DNA of 25,423 nt from Bryobacterales bacterium (GCA_025456495.1 JALOKO010000027.1:1-25423); one strand, 5' to 3'; shown: positions 7,828-15,960, counted from the first letter of the stretch. Made by a program: numbers and translations. Notes: generated by a model from the letters alone, not told the origin.

Positions 7828-9135
7828 CTAACGGGTTTCCAGCACAACCACCGTATCGTAGGGATCGCGCTTGCCCGCGGGCAAATGCAGCAACGTCCCG
7901 TTCGGCACCTGCTCCAGCTTCACGGCGCTGCCATCCATCAGCAGACGGGCGCTCTTGGCCCGGGCGATCTTAGGCATTGCCAGCACGGCGTCGTCCCAAT
8001 CCAGCACATGGACGTAGATCTTGTCACCCTTTTCAGTCACTGCACCCCAATTACGAGGGGAGACTTCCTTGCTGCCGCGCGTCCCGTAGATGCTTTCCCC
8101 GTTCTTCACCAGCCAGGCGCCCATCTCACGCAACCGCGTGACGAACTCGTCCTGAATTGTCCCGTCCGGCTTCGGCCCCACATTCAGCAGGAAGTTCGCG
8201 TCGTGTCCCGCGGCGCGGGCCAGGTAGTGCACCAACTGCCGGGTGCTTTTGAAGCGCTTGTCGCTTTCGTTGTATCCCCAGGCGCCATTGATGGTGTCGC
8301 AGCTTTCAAGAGGGATCTCGCCGATCTCCGCTTCCCCACTGAAGCCTGTGGTGTTCTGGCCCGGAAGGTCCTTCTCAAACATCTGGAAGTCCTCACCCGC
8401 GAAGGGCTTCAGGTGATGGTTGTTGCCCACCAGCGCCGCGGGCTGCAGTTTGTGAATGAGGTCGTAGGTTTGCCGTAAGCGCCAGTTGGCGCCCTTACGG
8501 TCCCAGATGCCGTCAAACCAGATGCCGGCGATAGGGCCGTAGTCGGTCAACAATTCCGTCAGTTGCGCATCCATGAAGTCCAGGTACTTGTCGAAGTTCC
8601 CATATGGCGGGCGACCCGAGTGCAACCCCGTGCGGCCCAGCGGAAAATACTCCTTGTTGTACCAGTCCAGGTGCGAGTGGTAGAAAAACAGCTTCATGTC
8701 CTGCTTCTGACACTCGTCGGCAAGCTGCTTCAGAATATCTTTGCCGTAGGGCGTGGCATCCACGATGTTCCAACTGTTCTGCTTCGTATTCCACATGGCA
8801 AAGCCATCGTGATGCTTGCTGGTGATGGTGATGTAACGCATCCCCGCAGCCTTGGCCAGCGACACCCACTCCGCGGCATTGAACTTGACGGGATTGAACT
8901 GGGGCGGCAGTTTTTCGTAGTCGGCGATGCCCATGCGGTCGTTGTTCATCACCCACTCGCCCTTGGCCAACACGCTGTAGACACCCCAGTGGATGAACAG
9001 TCCGAACCGGGCATCCTGAAACCACTTACGCGCTTCCAGATTGGCGGCAGTAGGCGTATACGGCTCTTCCGCCCGGGAGGCGAAGGGAGCAACCAGTGTT
9101 GCCAGTAGCGCAAAGAACAGAACAACTCGTCGCAT
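7828..9135 (-). CDS. Alpha-L-fucosidase, glycoside hydrolase family 29, exported
   Basis: This 435-residue retaining glycosidase would release L-fucose from glycans. A signal peptide spans residues 1-22 (hydrophobic core VVLFFALLATLVAP, cleavage near SRAEE), so it acts in the periplasm or outside. Family signatures follow in order: WFQDARFGLFIHWG (38-51), YITITSKHHDGFAMW (101-115), FFYHSHLDWY and GIWFDGIWD. Asp208 in the last motif is the expected nucleophile. The start at 9135 is supported by the signal peptide and by AAGGAG about 8 nt upstream. The longer frame up to 9342 reads through tandem repeats and is unlikely. Released fucose could feed the BMC-linked aldolase encoded at 13137-13964. 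Confidence 0.94.
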   Translation of the reverse strand: MRRVVLFFALLATLVAPFASRAEEPYTPTAANLEARKWFQDARFGLFIHWGVYSVLAKGEWVMNNDRMGIADYEKLPPQFNPVKFNAAEWVSLAKAAGMRYITITSKHHDGFAMWNTKQNSWNIVDATPYGKDILKQLADECQKQDMKLFFYHSHLDWYNKEYFPLGRTGLHSGRPPYGNFDKYLDFMDAQLTELLTDYGPIAGIWFDGIWDRKGANWRLRQTYDLIHKLQPAALVGNNHHLKPFAGEDFQMFEKDLPGQNTTGFSGEAEIGEIPLESCDTINGAWGYNESDKRFKSTRQLVHYLARAAGHDANFLLNVGPKPDGTIQDEFVTRLREMGAWLVKNGESIYGTRGSKEVSPRNWGAVTEKGDKIYVHVLDWDDAVLAMPKIARAKSARLLMDGSAVKLEQVPNGTLLHLPAGKRDPYDTVVVLETR

Positions 9136-9161
9136 TGAAAATCTCCTTGTCCCCCACCATC

Positions 9162-9237
9162 GTGCCAGTATCCGAAACCAGTGCCAGTATCCGAAACCAG
9201 TGCCAGTATCCTGGGTCCTGGTCAGTATCCTAAGTCC
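9162..9237. repeat. 19-bp tandem repeat, 4 units (two exact, two degenerate)
   Basis: Units 1 and 2 are identical (gtgccagtatccgaaacca). Unit 3 (9200-9218) keeps the first 11-12 bases, and unit 4 (9219-9237) is more diverged and enters the 3' end of the dehydrogenase gene, supplying its stop codon. The array fills most of the gap before the fucosidase gene. Confidence 0.85.
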
Positions 9238-10147
9238 TTGTTCACCACGTTCTCCAGCGTCTGGCCGGAACGGAAAAGCTGGTAGTTCTTCAGAAAGAAC
9301 CGCATGGAATCGTGCAGCCACTCCGGGGTGTTGTCCGCGCAATGAGGCGACAGCAACACATTCTCCAGGCTGTAGAAGGGGCTGCCCGCCGGGAGGGGTT
9401 CTTCCTGGAACACGTCCAGGCCCGCGCCCCGAATCCGCTTGGCGGCCAGCATGTCGATGAGAGTTTGCTCATCCACCACCAACCCCCGACCCACGTTGAT
9501 CAGGACAGCGCTTTCCTTCATCGCCGCCAGTTCCTCACCACCCACCAGGTTGCGCGTTTCGGCAGTGTTGGGGGCGGCGATCACGACGTAGTCGCTCTCG
9601 GCGATCACGTCCTTGCGATGGGCAAAACTGACGGTACGCTCCACGTAGGGGTCGCCTTCGCTGCGTTCCGGGTGACGGCGGACGCCAATCACTCGCATTC
9701 CCAGCGCCTGGGCGCGGCGTGCGGAGGCTCTTCCGATTTCCCCATACCCGATGATCCCCATCGTCTTGCCTGCAATCTCCTCCACCGTGAAGGGCTGCCA
9801 CAGGCCAGCGCGCTGCTGCTCCACCATCCTGCGAAGGTCCTTGGCGAAGTACAGACAACAGGTAATGACAAACTCGCCCAGGGATTCCTTGTACACGCCA
9901 CGGGCATTGGTGAGCGGCGCGGACGACTCCCTGACTTCGGGAATCAGCTTCTTTTCCAGCCCCGCCATCATGGAGTGGATCCACTGCAGTGGTCATCGGT
10001 ATTCAACACCAGGATGTTGGCCTCGCCGACGAGGTTGGCATAGGCCGCGGGCTCCAGGCCAACCGCGATGCGCACGCTGTCGGGCAACTCATCCAGCAGC
10101 ACGAGGCTCTTCATGGCCGGATTGCAGAGGAAGACGATGGTATCCAT
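9222..10147 (-). pseudogene. D-2-hydroxyacid dehydrogenase, frameshifted by an internal deletion
   Basis: Two adjacent reading frames together make one NAD-dependent D-2-hydroxyacid dehydrogenase. The N-terminal frame (ATG at 10147) reads MDTIVFLCNPAMKSLVLLDE to ILVLNTDD near base 9992. The C-terminal frame resumes as LQWIHSMMAGLEKKLIPEV and runs to the stop at 9222-9224. The NAD loop GIIGYGEIG, the Arg in VGRGLVVDE, the Glu in DVFQEEP and the His in LSPHCADN are all intact. Roughly a dozen residues between NTDD and WIHS seem to be missing, and the loss is not a multiple of three. An internal start at 9971 would lack most of the substrate domain. It may be a true pseudogene or an assembly error at overlapping palindromes (9975-9992). 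Confidence 0.8.
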
Positions 10148-10275
10148 GAGGGTTGGGGCGCGGCGAACGCTCGGCAACCGCAGCGACACCACGACCTGTC
10201 AGTGTATCAAGCCTTCAACCGGACGCCACCCACGGAAGAACGAATGAAGAATGAAGTTGCGGCTATGCTGCTTCG

Positions 10276-10644
10276 CTACTCCAGTTCCAGGCCGGAGGCT
10301 TGGAGAGCCCTCCATCCGCCGTCCAGAGAAATCGCCTGCGTATAGCCCATCTTGCCCAGGTTGTCCGCCACCAGCGCGGAACGAAAGCCGCCCCCGCAGT
10401 AGAGAACCAGTTTGGTGTCCTTATCGGGGACCACGGCTTCGATATCGCGCTCAATGATGCCCTTCCCCAGGTGCAGAGCGCCTTTTACGTGACCAGCGGC
10501 AAACTCGCTCTCCTCGCGCGTATCCACCAACAGATGCGGTGCGCCACTGGCCCGCAGCGCGAGATAAGCCGCGATGTCCACCTCCTGAACGCGCGACTTG
10601 GCGTCGTTGACCAGGGCAAGGAAGCCGGGGTGATGTGCCTTCAT
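10276..10644 (-). CDS. Single-domain rhodanese, cytoplasmic, Cys type
   Basis: This 122-residue rhodanese-like sulfurtransferase has no signal peptide. The fold markers are LLVDTREESEFAAGHVKGALHL (CH2A-like, about 38-59) and the active loop CGGGFRS with Cys83 as the persulfide carrier, followed by LDGGW. The loop C-x-G-G-F-R-S fits small single-domain rhodaneses. It lies upstream of the broken dehydrogenase on the same strand and just downstream of murA. It is a useful internal comparison because its active residue is an ordinary TGC codon, unlike the TGA in the lipoprotein rhodanese at 18879. The sulfur donor and acceptor are unknown. Confidence 0.92.
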   Translation of the reverse strand: MKAHHPGFLALVNDAKSRVQEVDIAAYLALRASGAPHLLVDTREESEFAAGHVKGALHLGKGIIERDIEAVVPDKDTKLVLYCGGGFRSALVADNLGKMGYTQAISLDGGWRALQASGLELE

Positions 10645-10674
10645 GCGAGGAACCCTCCGTTCATGGAAATCGAT

Positions 10675-11934
<1,260 letters not shown>

Positions 11935-11958
11935 GAGTAATCCGTGACTTTCTGGTCT

Positions 11959-12930
11959 CTAGCCGTGCTGACCACCTGGAGCGCCTGCATCCACCGCGCC
12001 GTCATCGACGGGAGGGATCTCCGCTTGGGCATCCACGGTGCGCCGCAAGTTGCCGCCCATCGCTGCCAGTAGATGTCGCGCCTCGTCCGCGCTCACCCGC
12101 AGCAGTTGCATGGCGATGGCCACCTTCACCTCGCCACCCGCCGCGGCCAGTGCCTGGCGGGCCTCTTCGCCCGAGATGTCAAGCGCTTGCTCTACAATGC
12201 GAACCGCCCTGTGCCGCAGCTTTTCGTTGGTCTGCTGCACGTTCACCATCAGGTTGCCATAGACGTGGCCCAACTTCACCATGGCCCCGGTACTCAGCAT
12301 GTTCAGCACCAGCTTGGTGGCGGTGCCCGCCTTCATCCGGGTGGAGCCCGTAATCACTTCCGGCCCGCACAGCACCTCGATGGCCACGTCGGCGTGGGCC
12401 GAGATCGCCGCACCCTGCGTGCAACTCAGGGCAACGGTTGCCGCGCCCACCGCGCGGGCTTGGTCCAACGCCCCAATCACGTAGGGAGTGCGCCCGCTGG
12501 CGGCAATGCCCACCAGGACGTCGCCGGCCTGACATCCGTATGCAAGCAGGTCCGCCGCACCCTGTTCGGGCGAATCCTCCGCGCCTTCCACTGAGCGGCG
12601 CAAGGCCCCATCGCCGCCGGCCAGAAAGCCGATGACCAGTCCCGGCGGCACGTTGTAGGTGGGTGGGCACTCGCTGGCGTCCAGCACTCCCAGCCTCCCG
12701 CTTGTGCCGGCGCCGGTGTAAAACAGGCGCCCCCCGTTGGTGAGGCGCGCCGCAATCAGATCCAGGGCTTCCGCGATGGAGGGCAAGGCAACTTCCACCG
12801 CTGCCGCCACCCCGGCATCCTCGCGATTGATGACGCGCAGCATTTCCAGCGTCGACAACCGATCGATGGTGGTGGTGGTGGCGTTGCGCTGCTCAGTGAG
12901 CAAACGGTCAAGGGCGATGGGCGACGACAT
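11959..12930 (-). CDS. murQ: N-acetylmuramic acid 6-phosphate etherase
   Basis: MurQ removes the D-lactyl ether from MurNAc-6-phosphate, giving GlcNAc-6-phosphate in cell-wall recycling. The SIS-fold signatures are TEQRNATTTTID, YTGAGTSGRLGVLDASECPPTY (Glu87) and GAEDS (Glu118). The 31-residue spacing matches Glu83 and Glu114 of the E. coli enzyme. GSTRMKAGTATKLVLNMLSTGAM is also present. The length of 323 residues is slightly above the usual ~300 because of a Asp/Gly/Pro-rich tail (about 305-323). I placed the start at 12930 because the upstream extension to 13137 is low-complexity and reads through tandem repeats. It is divergent from the aldolase/BMC operon and lies directly upstream of murA. 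Confidence 0.95.
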   Translation of the reverse strand: MSSPIALDRLLTEQRNATTTTIDRLSTLEMLRVINREDAGVAAAVEVALPSIAEALDLIAARLTNGGRLFYTGAGTSGRLGVLDASECPPTYNVPPGLVIGFLAGGDGALRRSVEGAEDSPEQGAADLLAYGCQAGDVLVGIAASGRTPYVIGALDQARAVGAATVALSCTQGAAISAHADVAIEVLCGPEVITGSTRMKAGTATKLVLNMLSTGAMVKLGHVYGNLMVNVQQTNEKLRHRAVRIVEQALDISGEEARQALAAAGGEVKVAIAMQLLRVSADEARHLLAAMGGNLRRTVDAQAEIPPVDDGAVDAGAPGGQHG

Positions 12931-13035
12931 GGCTCGCCATCTATTGTCTCGCAGTTGCGGCCGGGTAGCTGGGCGGCGCTGCGCCTCGGGCTCAACGCCG
13001 GACGCTGGCGGCCGTCGCGCGCTTGGCAAGTGGTG

Positions 13036-13095
13036 AATTTGTTGCAGCTTAATTTCTTGTGGCTCAATTGGTTGTTGGGCAATTTGTTGTCGGGC
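13036..13095. repeat. 15-bp degenerate tandem repeat, 4 units
   Basis: The four units are aatttgttgcagctt, aatttcttgtggctc, aattggttgttgggc and aatttgttgtcgggc. They lie in the 206-bp divergent region between murQ and the aldolase gene and are AT-rich compared with their surroundings. They could bind a regulator or simply be slippage products; nothing in the sequence decides this. Confidence 0.85.
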
Positions 13096-13116
13096 ATGAG
13101 CGCTCACTGGTGGCGG

Positions 13117-13125
13117 TGATACAAT
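13117..13125 (+). promoter_or_regulatory. Extended -10 promoter element of the aldolase/BMC operon
   Basis: TGATACAAT fits an extended -10 (TGnTAnnnT) and ends 11 nt before the chosen ATG at 13137. No clear -35 is seen, which extended -10 promoters can tolerate. The resulting 5' UTR would be only a few nt. Confidence 0.45.
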
Positions 13126-13136
13126 CTGAGTTTCCA

Positions 13137-13964
13137 ATGGCGGCGTACGCGATGGTAAAAACAGAAAACGAGCTGCGCGAAGATATTGTCAAAGTAGGCC
13201 GTCTGGTCTTTGAGAAGGGCTGGGTTGCAGCCAATGACGGCAACATCAGTGTGCGCCTGGACGATGAGCGCATCCTGTGTACCCCCACCGCCACCAGTAA
13301 GGGCATGCTGCACGCGGATGACCTCATCATCGTGGACATGCAGGGCAACAAAATCCAGGGACGCAAGGCGCGCACCTCTGAAATCATGATGCACCTGACG
13401 GTGTACCAGATCCGGCCGGACATCAAGAGTGTGGTGCATGCGCATCCCCCGGTGGCCACCGGATATGCCACTGCCGGTCGCAGCCTCAATCTGGCCCTGC
13501 TCCCTGAGGTGGTCATCACCATGGGATGTGTGCCGCTGGTGGATTACGGCCTTCCGGGCACCCCCGCGCTCACTGACCCGATGCTCCCCTTGATCCCCAA
13601 ATACGATGCGCTCTTAATGGCCAACCATGGCGCCGTGTGTTACGGGGCCGATGTCTTCCAGGCCTATTTCCGCATGGAAACCGTGGAGCACTTTGCCCGC
13701 ATCGCCCTGGTGGCCGAACTGTTGGGCGGAGCCAAGGCCCTGCCACAGGTGGAAGTGGATAAGCTGCTGGATTCGCGCGAGCGTTATGGCGTTAAGACCC
13801 AGATTCGGGCGGAGGCGGGTTGCCCGGTATCCATGGAAGACCTGATGCGCCATCAGACCCCCGCGGCCAACACGAAGCCCGCCGGATCTGACAAAATCGA
13901 AGTGACCCGCGAGGAGTTGATCGCGTTGGTGGAAGAAGCCATCCGCGCGCGAGGTCTGGCCTAG
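13137..13964 (+). CDS. Class II aldolase (L-fuculose-1-phosphate type) with C-terminal encapsulation-like helix
   Basis: This zinc-dependent aldolase of the FucA/RhaD/adducin family would split L-fuculose-1-phosphate or a similar sugar phosphate into DHAP and lactaldehyde. The catalytic and metal residues are Glu82 (TSEIMMH), His101 and His103 (VVHAHPP) and His164 (MANHGAV). Their spacing (19, 2 and 61) equals that of Glu73, His92, His94 and His155 in E. coli FucA. The protein has 275 residues, about 60 more than FucA. The extra C-terminus is a Pro/Ala/Lys linker (about 238-253) and a final amphipathic helix (about 255-272, TREELIALVEEAIRAR) resembling BMC encapsulation peptides. Shell genes follow directly. 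Either the ATG at 13137 or that at 13152 could be the start. Confidence 0.9.
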   Translation: MAAYAMVKTENELREDIVKVGRLVFEKGWVAANDGNISVRLDDERILCTPTATSKGMLHADDLIIVDMQGNKIQGRKARTSEIMMHLTVYQIRPDIKSVVHAHPPVATGYATAGRSLNLALLPEVVITMGCVPLVDYGLPGTPALTDPMLPLIPKYDALLMANHGAVCYGADVFQAYFRMETVEHFARIALVAELLGGAKALPQVEVDKLLDSRERYGVKTQIRAEAGCPVSMEDLMRHQTPAANTKPAGSDKIEVTREELIALVEEAIRARGLA

Positions 13965-14019
13965 AGCCAAAGGTTTGAGAACGGGCGGTCGCCCGGGCAG
14001 TGAGGGAGGATAGATTTCC

Positions 14020-14313
14020 ATGGGCGAAGCACTCGGAATGGTGGAAACCAAGGGGTTGGTGCCGCTGATTGAGGCGGCCGACGCGATGGTGAAGGCTGCC
14101 AACGTCCAGTTGGTGGGCTGGGAAAAGGTGGGCGGTGGTCTGGTGACCGTCCTGGTTCGTGGCGACGTGGCCGCCGTGCGCGCGGCTACCGATGCGGGAG
14201 CCGCGGCTGCGCGCCGTGTTGGCGAACTGCTTAGCGTTCACGTGATTGCGCGTCCTCACCAGAGCCTGGAAGACATTCTGCCCATCGGCAAGTCCACCAA
14301 TACCCGTCTGTAG
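14020..14313 (+). CDS. BMC-H hexameric shell protein
   Basis: This is a 97-residue single BMC domain (EutM/PduA/CcmK family) that forms the hexameric tiles of a bacterial microcompartment facet. Family landmarks are ALGMVETKGLVPLIEAADAM, the edge lysine region NVQLVGWEKVGGG and LVTVLVRGDVAAVRAATDAG. The pore loop reads Gly-Gly-Gly in place of the Gly-Ser-Gly of PduA and EutM, suggesting a small pore without a serine hydroxyl. The ATG is preceded by GAGGGAGGA about 10 nt upstream, the best SD in the operon. That is fitting for the most abundant shell part. The gene starts 55 bp after the aldolase stop. Confidence 0.96.
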   Translation: MGEALGMVETKGLVPLIEAADAMVKAANVQLVGWEKVGGGLVTVLVRGDVAAVRAATDAGAAAARRVGELLSVHVIARPHQSLEDILPIGKSTNTRL

Positions 14314-14322
14314 GGCAGGTAT

Positions 14323-14340
14323 GCGGGGCTACGGCCCCGT
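14323..14340 (+). promoter_or_regulatory. Intra-operon RNA hairpin with UACG tetraloop between BMC-H and BMC-P genes
   Basis: CGGGGC (14324-14329) pairs with GCCCCG (14334-14339) across the loop TACG, with a possible extra G-U pair. C(UACG)G is a UNCG-class stable tetraloop. It starts 10 nt after the BMC-H stop codon. No U-tract follows, so it is not a canonical intrinsic terminator. It could protect the upstream mRNA 3' end or partly attenuate the downstream pentamer genes. Confidence 0.6.
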
Positions 14341-14352
14341 TGACGCCTTACC

Positions 14353-14390
14353 ACCAGTGGACACCTGAGGGACCACTGGACAACTGAAGG
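14353..14390. repeat. 19-bp degenerate tandem repeat, 2 units
   Basis: accagtggacacctgaggg is followed directly by accactggacaactgaagg (15 of 19 bases match). It lies between the hairpin and the first BMC-P gene. The units also contain CCAGTGG and CCACTGG, which are inverted relative to each other and could form a second hairpin. Confidence 0.7.
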
Positions 14391-14416
14391 ACCGATATTC
14401 GTTTGACGGGAACGGC

Positions 14417-14710
14417 ATGATTCTGGCGAGAGTGGTGGGCACGGTAGTGGCGACGCGCAAAGATCCTCGTCTGGAGGGGCGCAGCCTGATGGTGTTGCAG
14501 CCGGTTGACCCGGATGACCGTCCCACCGGGGCCTACGTGGTGGCCATCGATACGGTAAGCGCGGGCGTTGGTGAACGCGTGATTGCTGTCTCCGGCAGTT
14601 CCGCCCGCATGGCTGAGGGTTGCGCGAACTTGCCTACGGATTGCTCAATCGTTGGGATCGTGGATGAGTTCTCCGTGGTCCGACTCCCCCCTCCGCCAGC
14701 GGCAAAGTGA
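14417..14710 (+). CDS. BMC-P pentameric shell (vertex) protein 1
   Basis: This 97-residue EutN/CcmL-family protein forms the pentamers that cap microcompartment vertices. It shows the family's N-terminal ILARVVGTVVATRKDPRLEG, the LMVLQPVD strand and the VAIDTVSAGVGERVIAV strand. These are followed by SGSSARMA and the IVGIVDEF strand. The C-terminus ends in a short Pro-rich tail. It lies 103 bp after BMC-H, with a hairpin and repeat between. Its TGA stop overlaps the SD of the next gene. Confidence 0.95.
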   Translation: MILARVVGTVVATRKDPRLEGRSLMVLQPVDPDDRPTGAYVVAIDTVSAGVGERVIAVSGSSARMAEGCANLPTDCSIVGIVDEFSVVRLPPPPAAK

Positions 14711-14720
14711 GGATCCATCC

Positions 14721-15020
14721 TTGAACCTGGGCCGCGTCATTGGCAACCTGCATTCCACCGTCAAGAACGAAGGGCTGCGCGGGCAGCGCTTCCTGCTGGT
14801 GCAACCGGTAAACGCGCTGCAGGAGCCGAAAGGAAACCCGCTGGTTTGCCTGGACTGGGCCGGTGCCCGGAACGGGGACCTCATCTGGTGGTGCCGCGGC
14901 CGCGAGGCGAGTTTCCCCTTACTTCCCCAAGTAGCGCCTACGGACGCCACCATCGTCGCCATCGTGGATCAATTGGACCTGATGAAGGGCGCGGCTGAGC
15001 CCAAGGTGGGCCTATGCTAA
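14721..15020 (+). CDS. BMC-P pentameric shell protein 2 (TTG start)
   Basis: This is a 99-residue EutN/CcmL-family protein. I place the start at TTG 14721 because the family N-terminus (LNLGRVIGNLHSTVKNEGL) begins there. The TGAGGA spanning the previous stop serves as SD about 8 nt upstream. Longer frames starting at 14583 would overlap the previous gene by over 120 bp. Family landmarks are FLLVQPVN, VCLDWAGARNGD and TIVAIVDQLDL. The usual SGSSAR segment is replaced by WWCRGREAS, so this pentamer is the most divergent of the three. Its stop overlaps the next start by 7 bp. Confidence 0.92.
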   Translation: MNLGRVIGNLHSTVKNEGLRGQRFLLVQPVNALQEPKGNPLVCLDWAGARNGDLIWWCRGREASFPLLPQVAPTDATIVAIVDQLDLMKGAAEPKVGLC

Positions 15021-15301
15021 TTGGGCGCGTCATCGGCGAGGCCATTGCCAGCCATAAGCACGAAAGCTACGAGGGGCTTGCGGTGTTGCTGGTGCAGCCC
15101 TTGGAACTGGATGGTTCCGCGCGTGGTGTTCCTTTGGTGGCTGTGGATGCCGTGGGCGCAGGTGCGGGGCAACTGGTGCTGGTGGCCCCGGAAGGCTACT
15201 GCGCGATGACGGCGGTGAACCGGATGCAAACCCCGATTGATACCGCCATCCTAGGGATTGTGGATCACGTCGACCTGCGGCTTGACCTGCTTGCGAAATA
15301 G
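15014..15301 (+). CDS. BMC-P pentameric shell protein 3
   Basis: This 95-residue EutN/CcmL-family protein shows LIGRVIGEAIASHKHESYEG, VLLVQPLE, VAVDAVGAGAGQLVLV and AILGIVDHVDL. The ATG at 15014 lies inside the last codons of the previous gene, so translation is coupled. With it the operon has one hexamer and three different pentamers and no tandem-BMC trimer. That matches the small shell sets known from planctomycete/verrucomicrobial (PVM) fucose and rhamnose microcompartments. The last 51 bp are also coding on the opposite strand for the membrane protein. Confidence 0.95.
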   Translation: MLIGRVIGEAIASHKHESYEGLAVLLVQPLELDGSARGVPLVAVDAVGAGAGQLVLVAPEGYCAMTAVNRMQTPIDTAILGIVDHVDLRLDLLAK

Positions 15302-15826
15302 ACTTCGGCTGCGGCGGCGGGTTAGCAGATATCCGGCGAATGTGGCGCCTAGCAGGAACTTCACAACCTCCATCGTGGAGTAAGCCTGGTGATAGCGCCA
15401 GAAGACCTTGCCCTCCTCGGTTTCTCGCGCGTTGGGAACAAAGTCCATCAACGCGCCCAGCCGATTGATTTCCGGGCTCAACAGCCAGTGCTCAGCGGCC
15501 GCCATCAAGAGCATCACCACGGGTATCGCCAGGATGTACAGCTTCTGGGATCCACGCAGCGACACCAGCACCAGCAATGCGCCAAGAACCAACTGCACAC
15601 GTTCCCAGGCCGAAAAGAAGAACCGGTTCAGTTCCGACACCTGGTAGCGCAGCAGAAGGCGCGCCTCGTCGTGACCCAAGACATCAATGCGCTGGGTGGC
15701 AGCGGAAGTTGGCATATCCAGTAAGCGCTCAACGCCACGGAAGTTCTGGGTGGCCACAAAGAACATGCACACACTGCCCAGCAGCCAGGCGCCAACCAGA
15801 AACGCAGCCAATCGTCGATGATGCAT
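15251..15826 (-). CDS. Small integral membrane protein (DUF4149-like)
   Basis: This 191-residue protein has about four predicted membrane helices, at residues 6-26 (AAFLVGAWLLGSVCMFFVA), ~83-97, ~103-120 and ~158-173 (VVKFLLGATFAGYLL). A soluble loop after helix 1 contains RIDVLGHDEARLLLRYQVSELNRFFF. The overall layout recalls DUF4149-type membrane proteins, which have no assigned function; this is a pattern match only. The ATG at 15826 starts just before the first helix. The 3' end overlaps the last BMC-P gene by 51 bp antisense, so one of the two may have drifted into the other's coding region. A Cys-poor, Arg-rich C-terminus would face the cytoplasm. Confidence 0.75.
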   Translation of the reverse strand: MHHRRLAAFLVGAWLLGSVCMFFVATQNFRGVERLLDMPTSAATQRIDVLGHDEARLLLRYQVSELNRFFFSAWERVQLVLGALLVLVSLRGSQKLYILAIPVVMLLMAAAEHWLLSPEINRLGALMDFVPNARETEEGKVFWRYHQAYSTMEVVKFLLGATFAGYLLTRRRSRSLFRKQVKPQVDVIHNP

Positions 15827-15960
15827 GGTTATTCGCAGTGTAGCGTAGCGCCTTCGCAAACCGGGCTTTCGCGGCATTTTTGCCGCAGCCGTCGAAGCTG
15901 CGGCGGCCCGGTGGTAATGTGCGCGCCTGGGTCCCCGGGGGGCGAACGCCCTTGTCCCTC

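Noticed and set aside
7342..8478. 378-codon open frame on the plus strand
   Set aside because: It lies antisense across the SDR and fucosidase genes, both of which have clear catalytic motifs on the minus strand.
9162..9237. CRISPR-like array
   Set aside because: The units are directly adjacent with no spacers, and no cas genes are present.
9136..9342. N-terminal extension of the fucosidase
   Set aside because: It reads through the 19-bp repeats (repeated Thr-Gly-Thr-Gly-Phe-Trp type peptides). The signal peptide and SD place the start at 9135.
12931..13137. N-terminal extension of MurQ
   Set aside because: It is low-complexity Gln/Pro/Arg sequence created by the 15-bp repeats. MurQ family homology begins at MSSPIALDRLLTEQRN.
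14323..14340. Rho-independent terminator after BMC-H
   Set aside because: The stem is strong but no U-tract follows, and the operon continues in the same direction.
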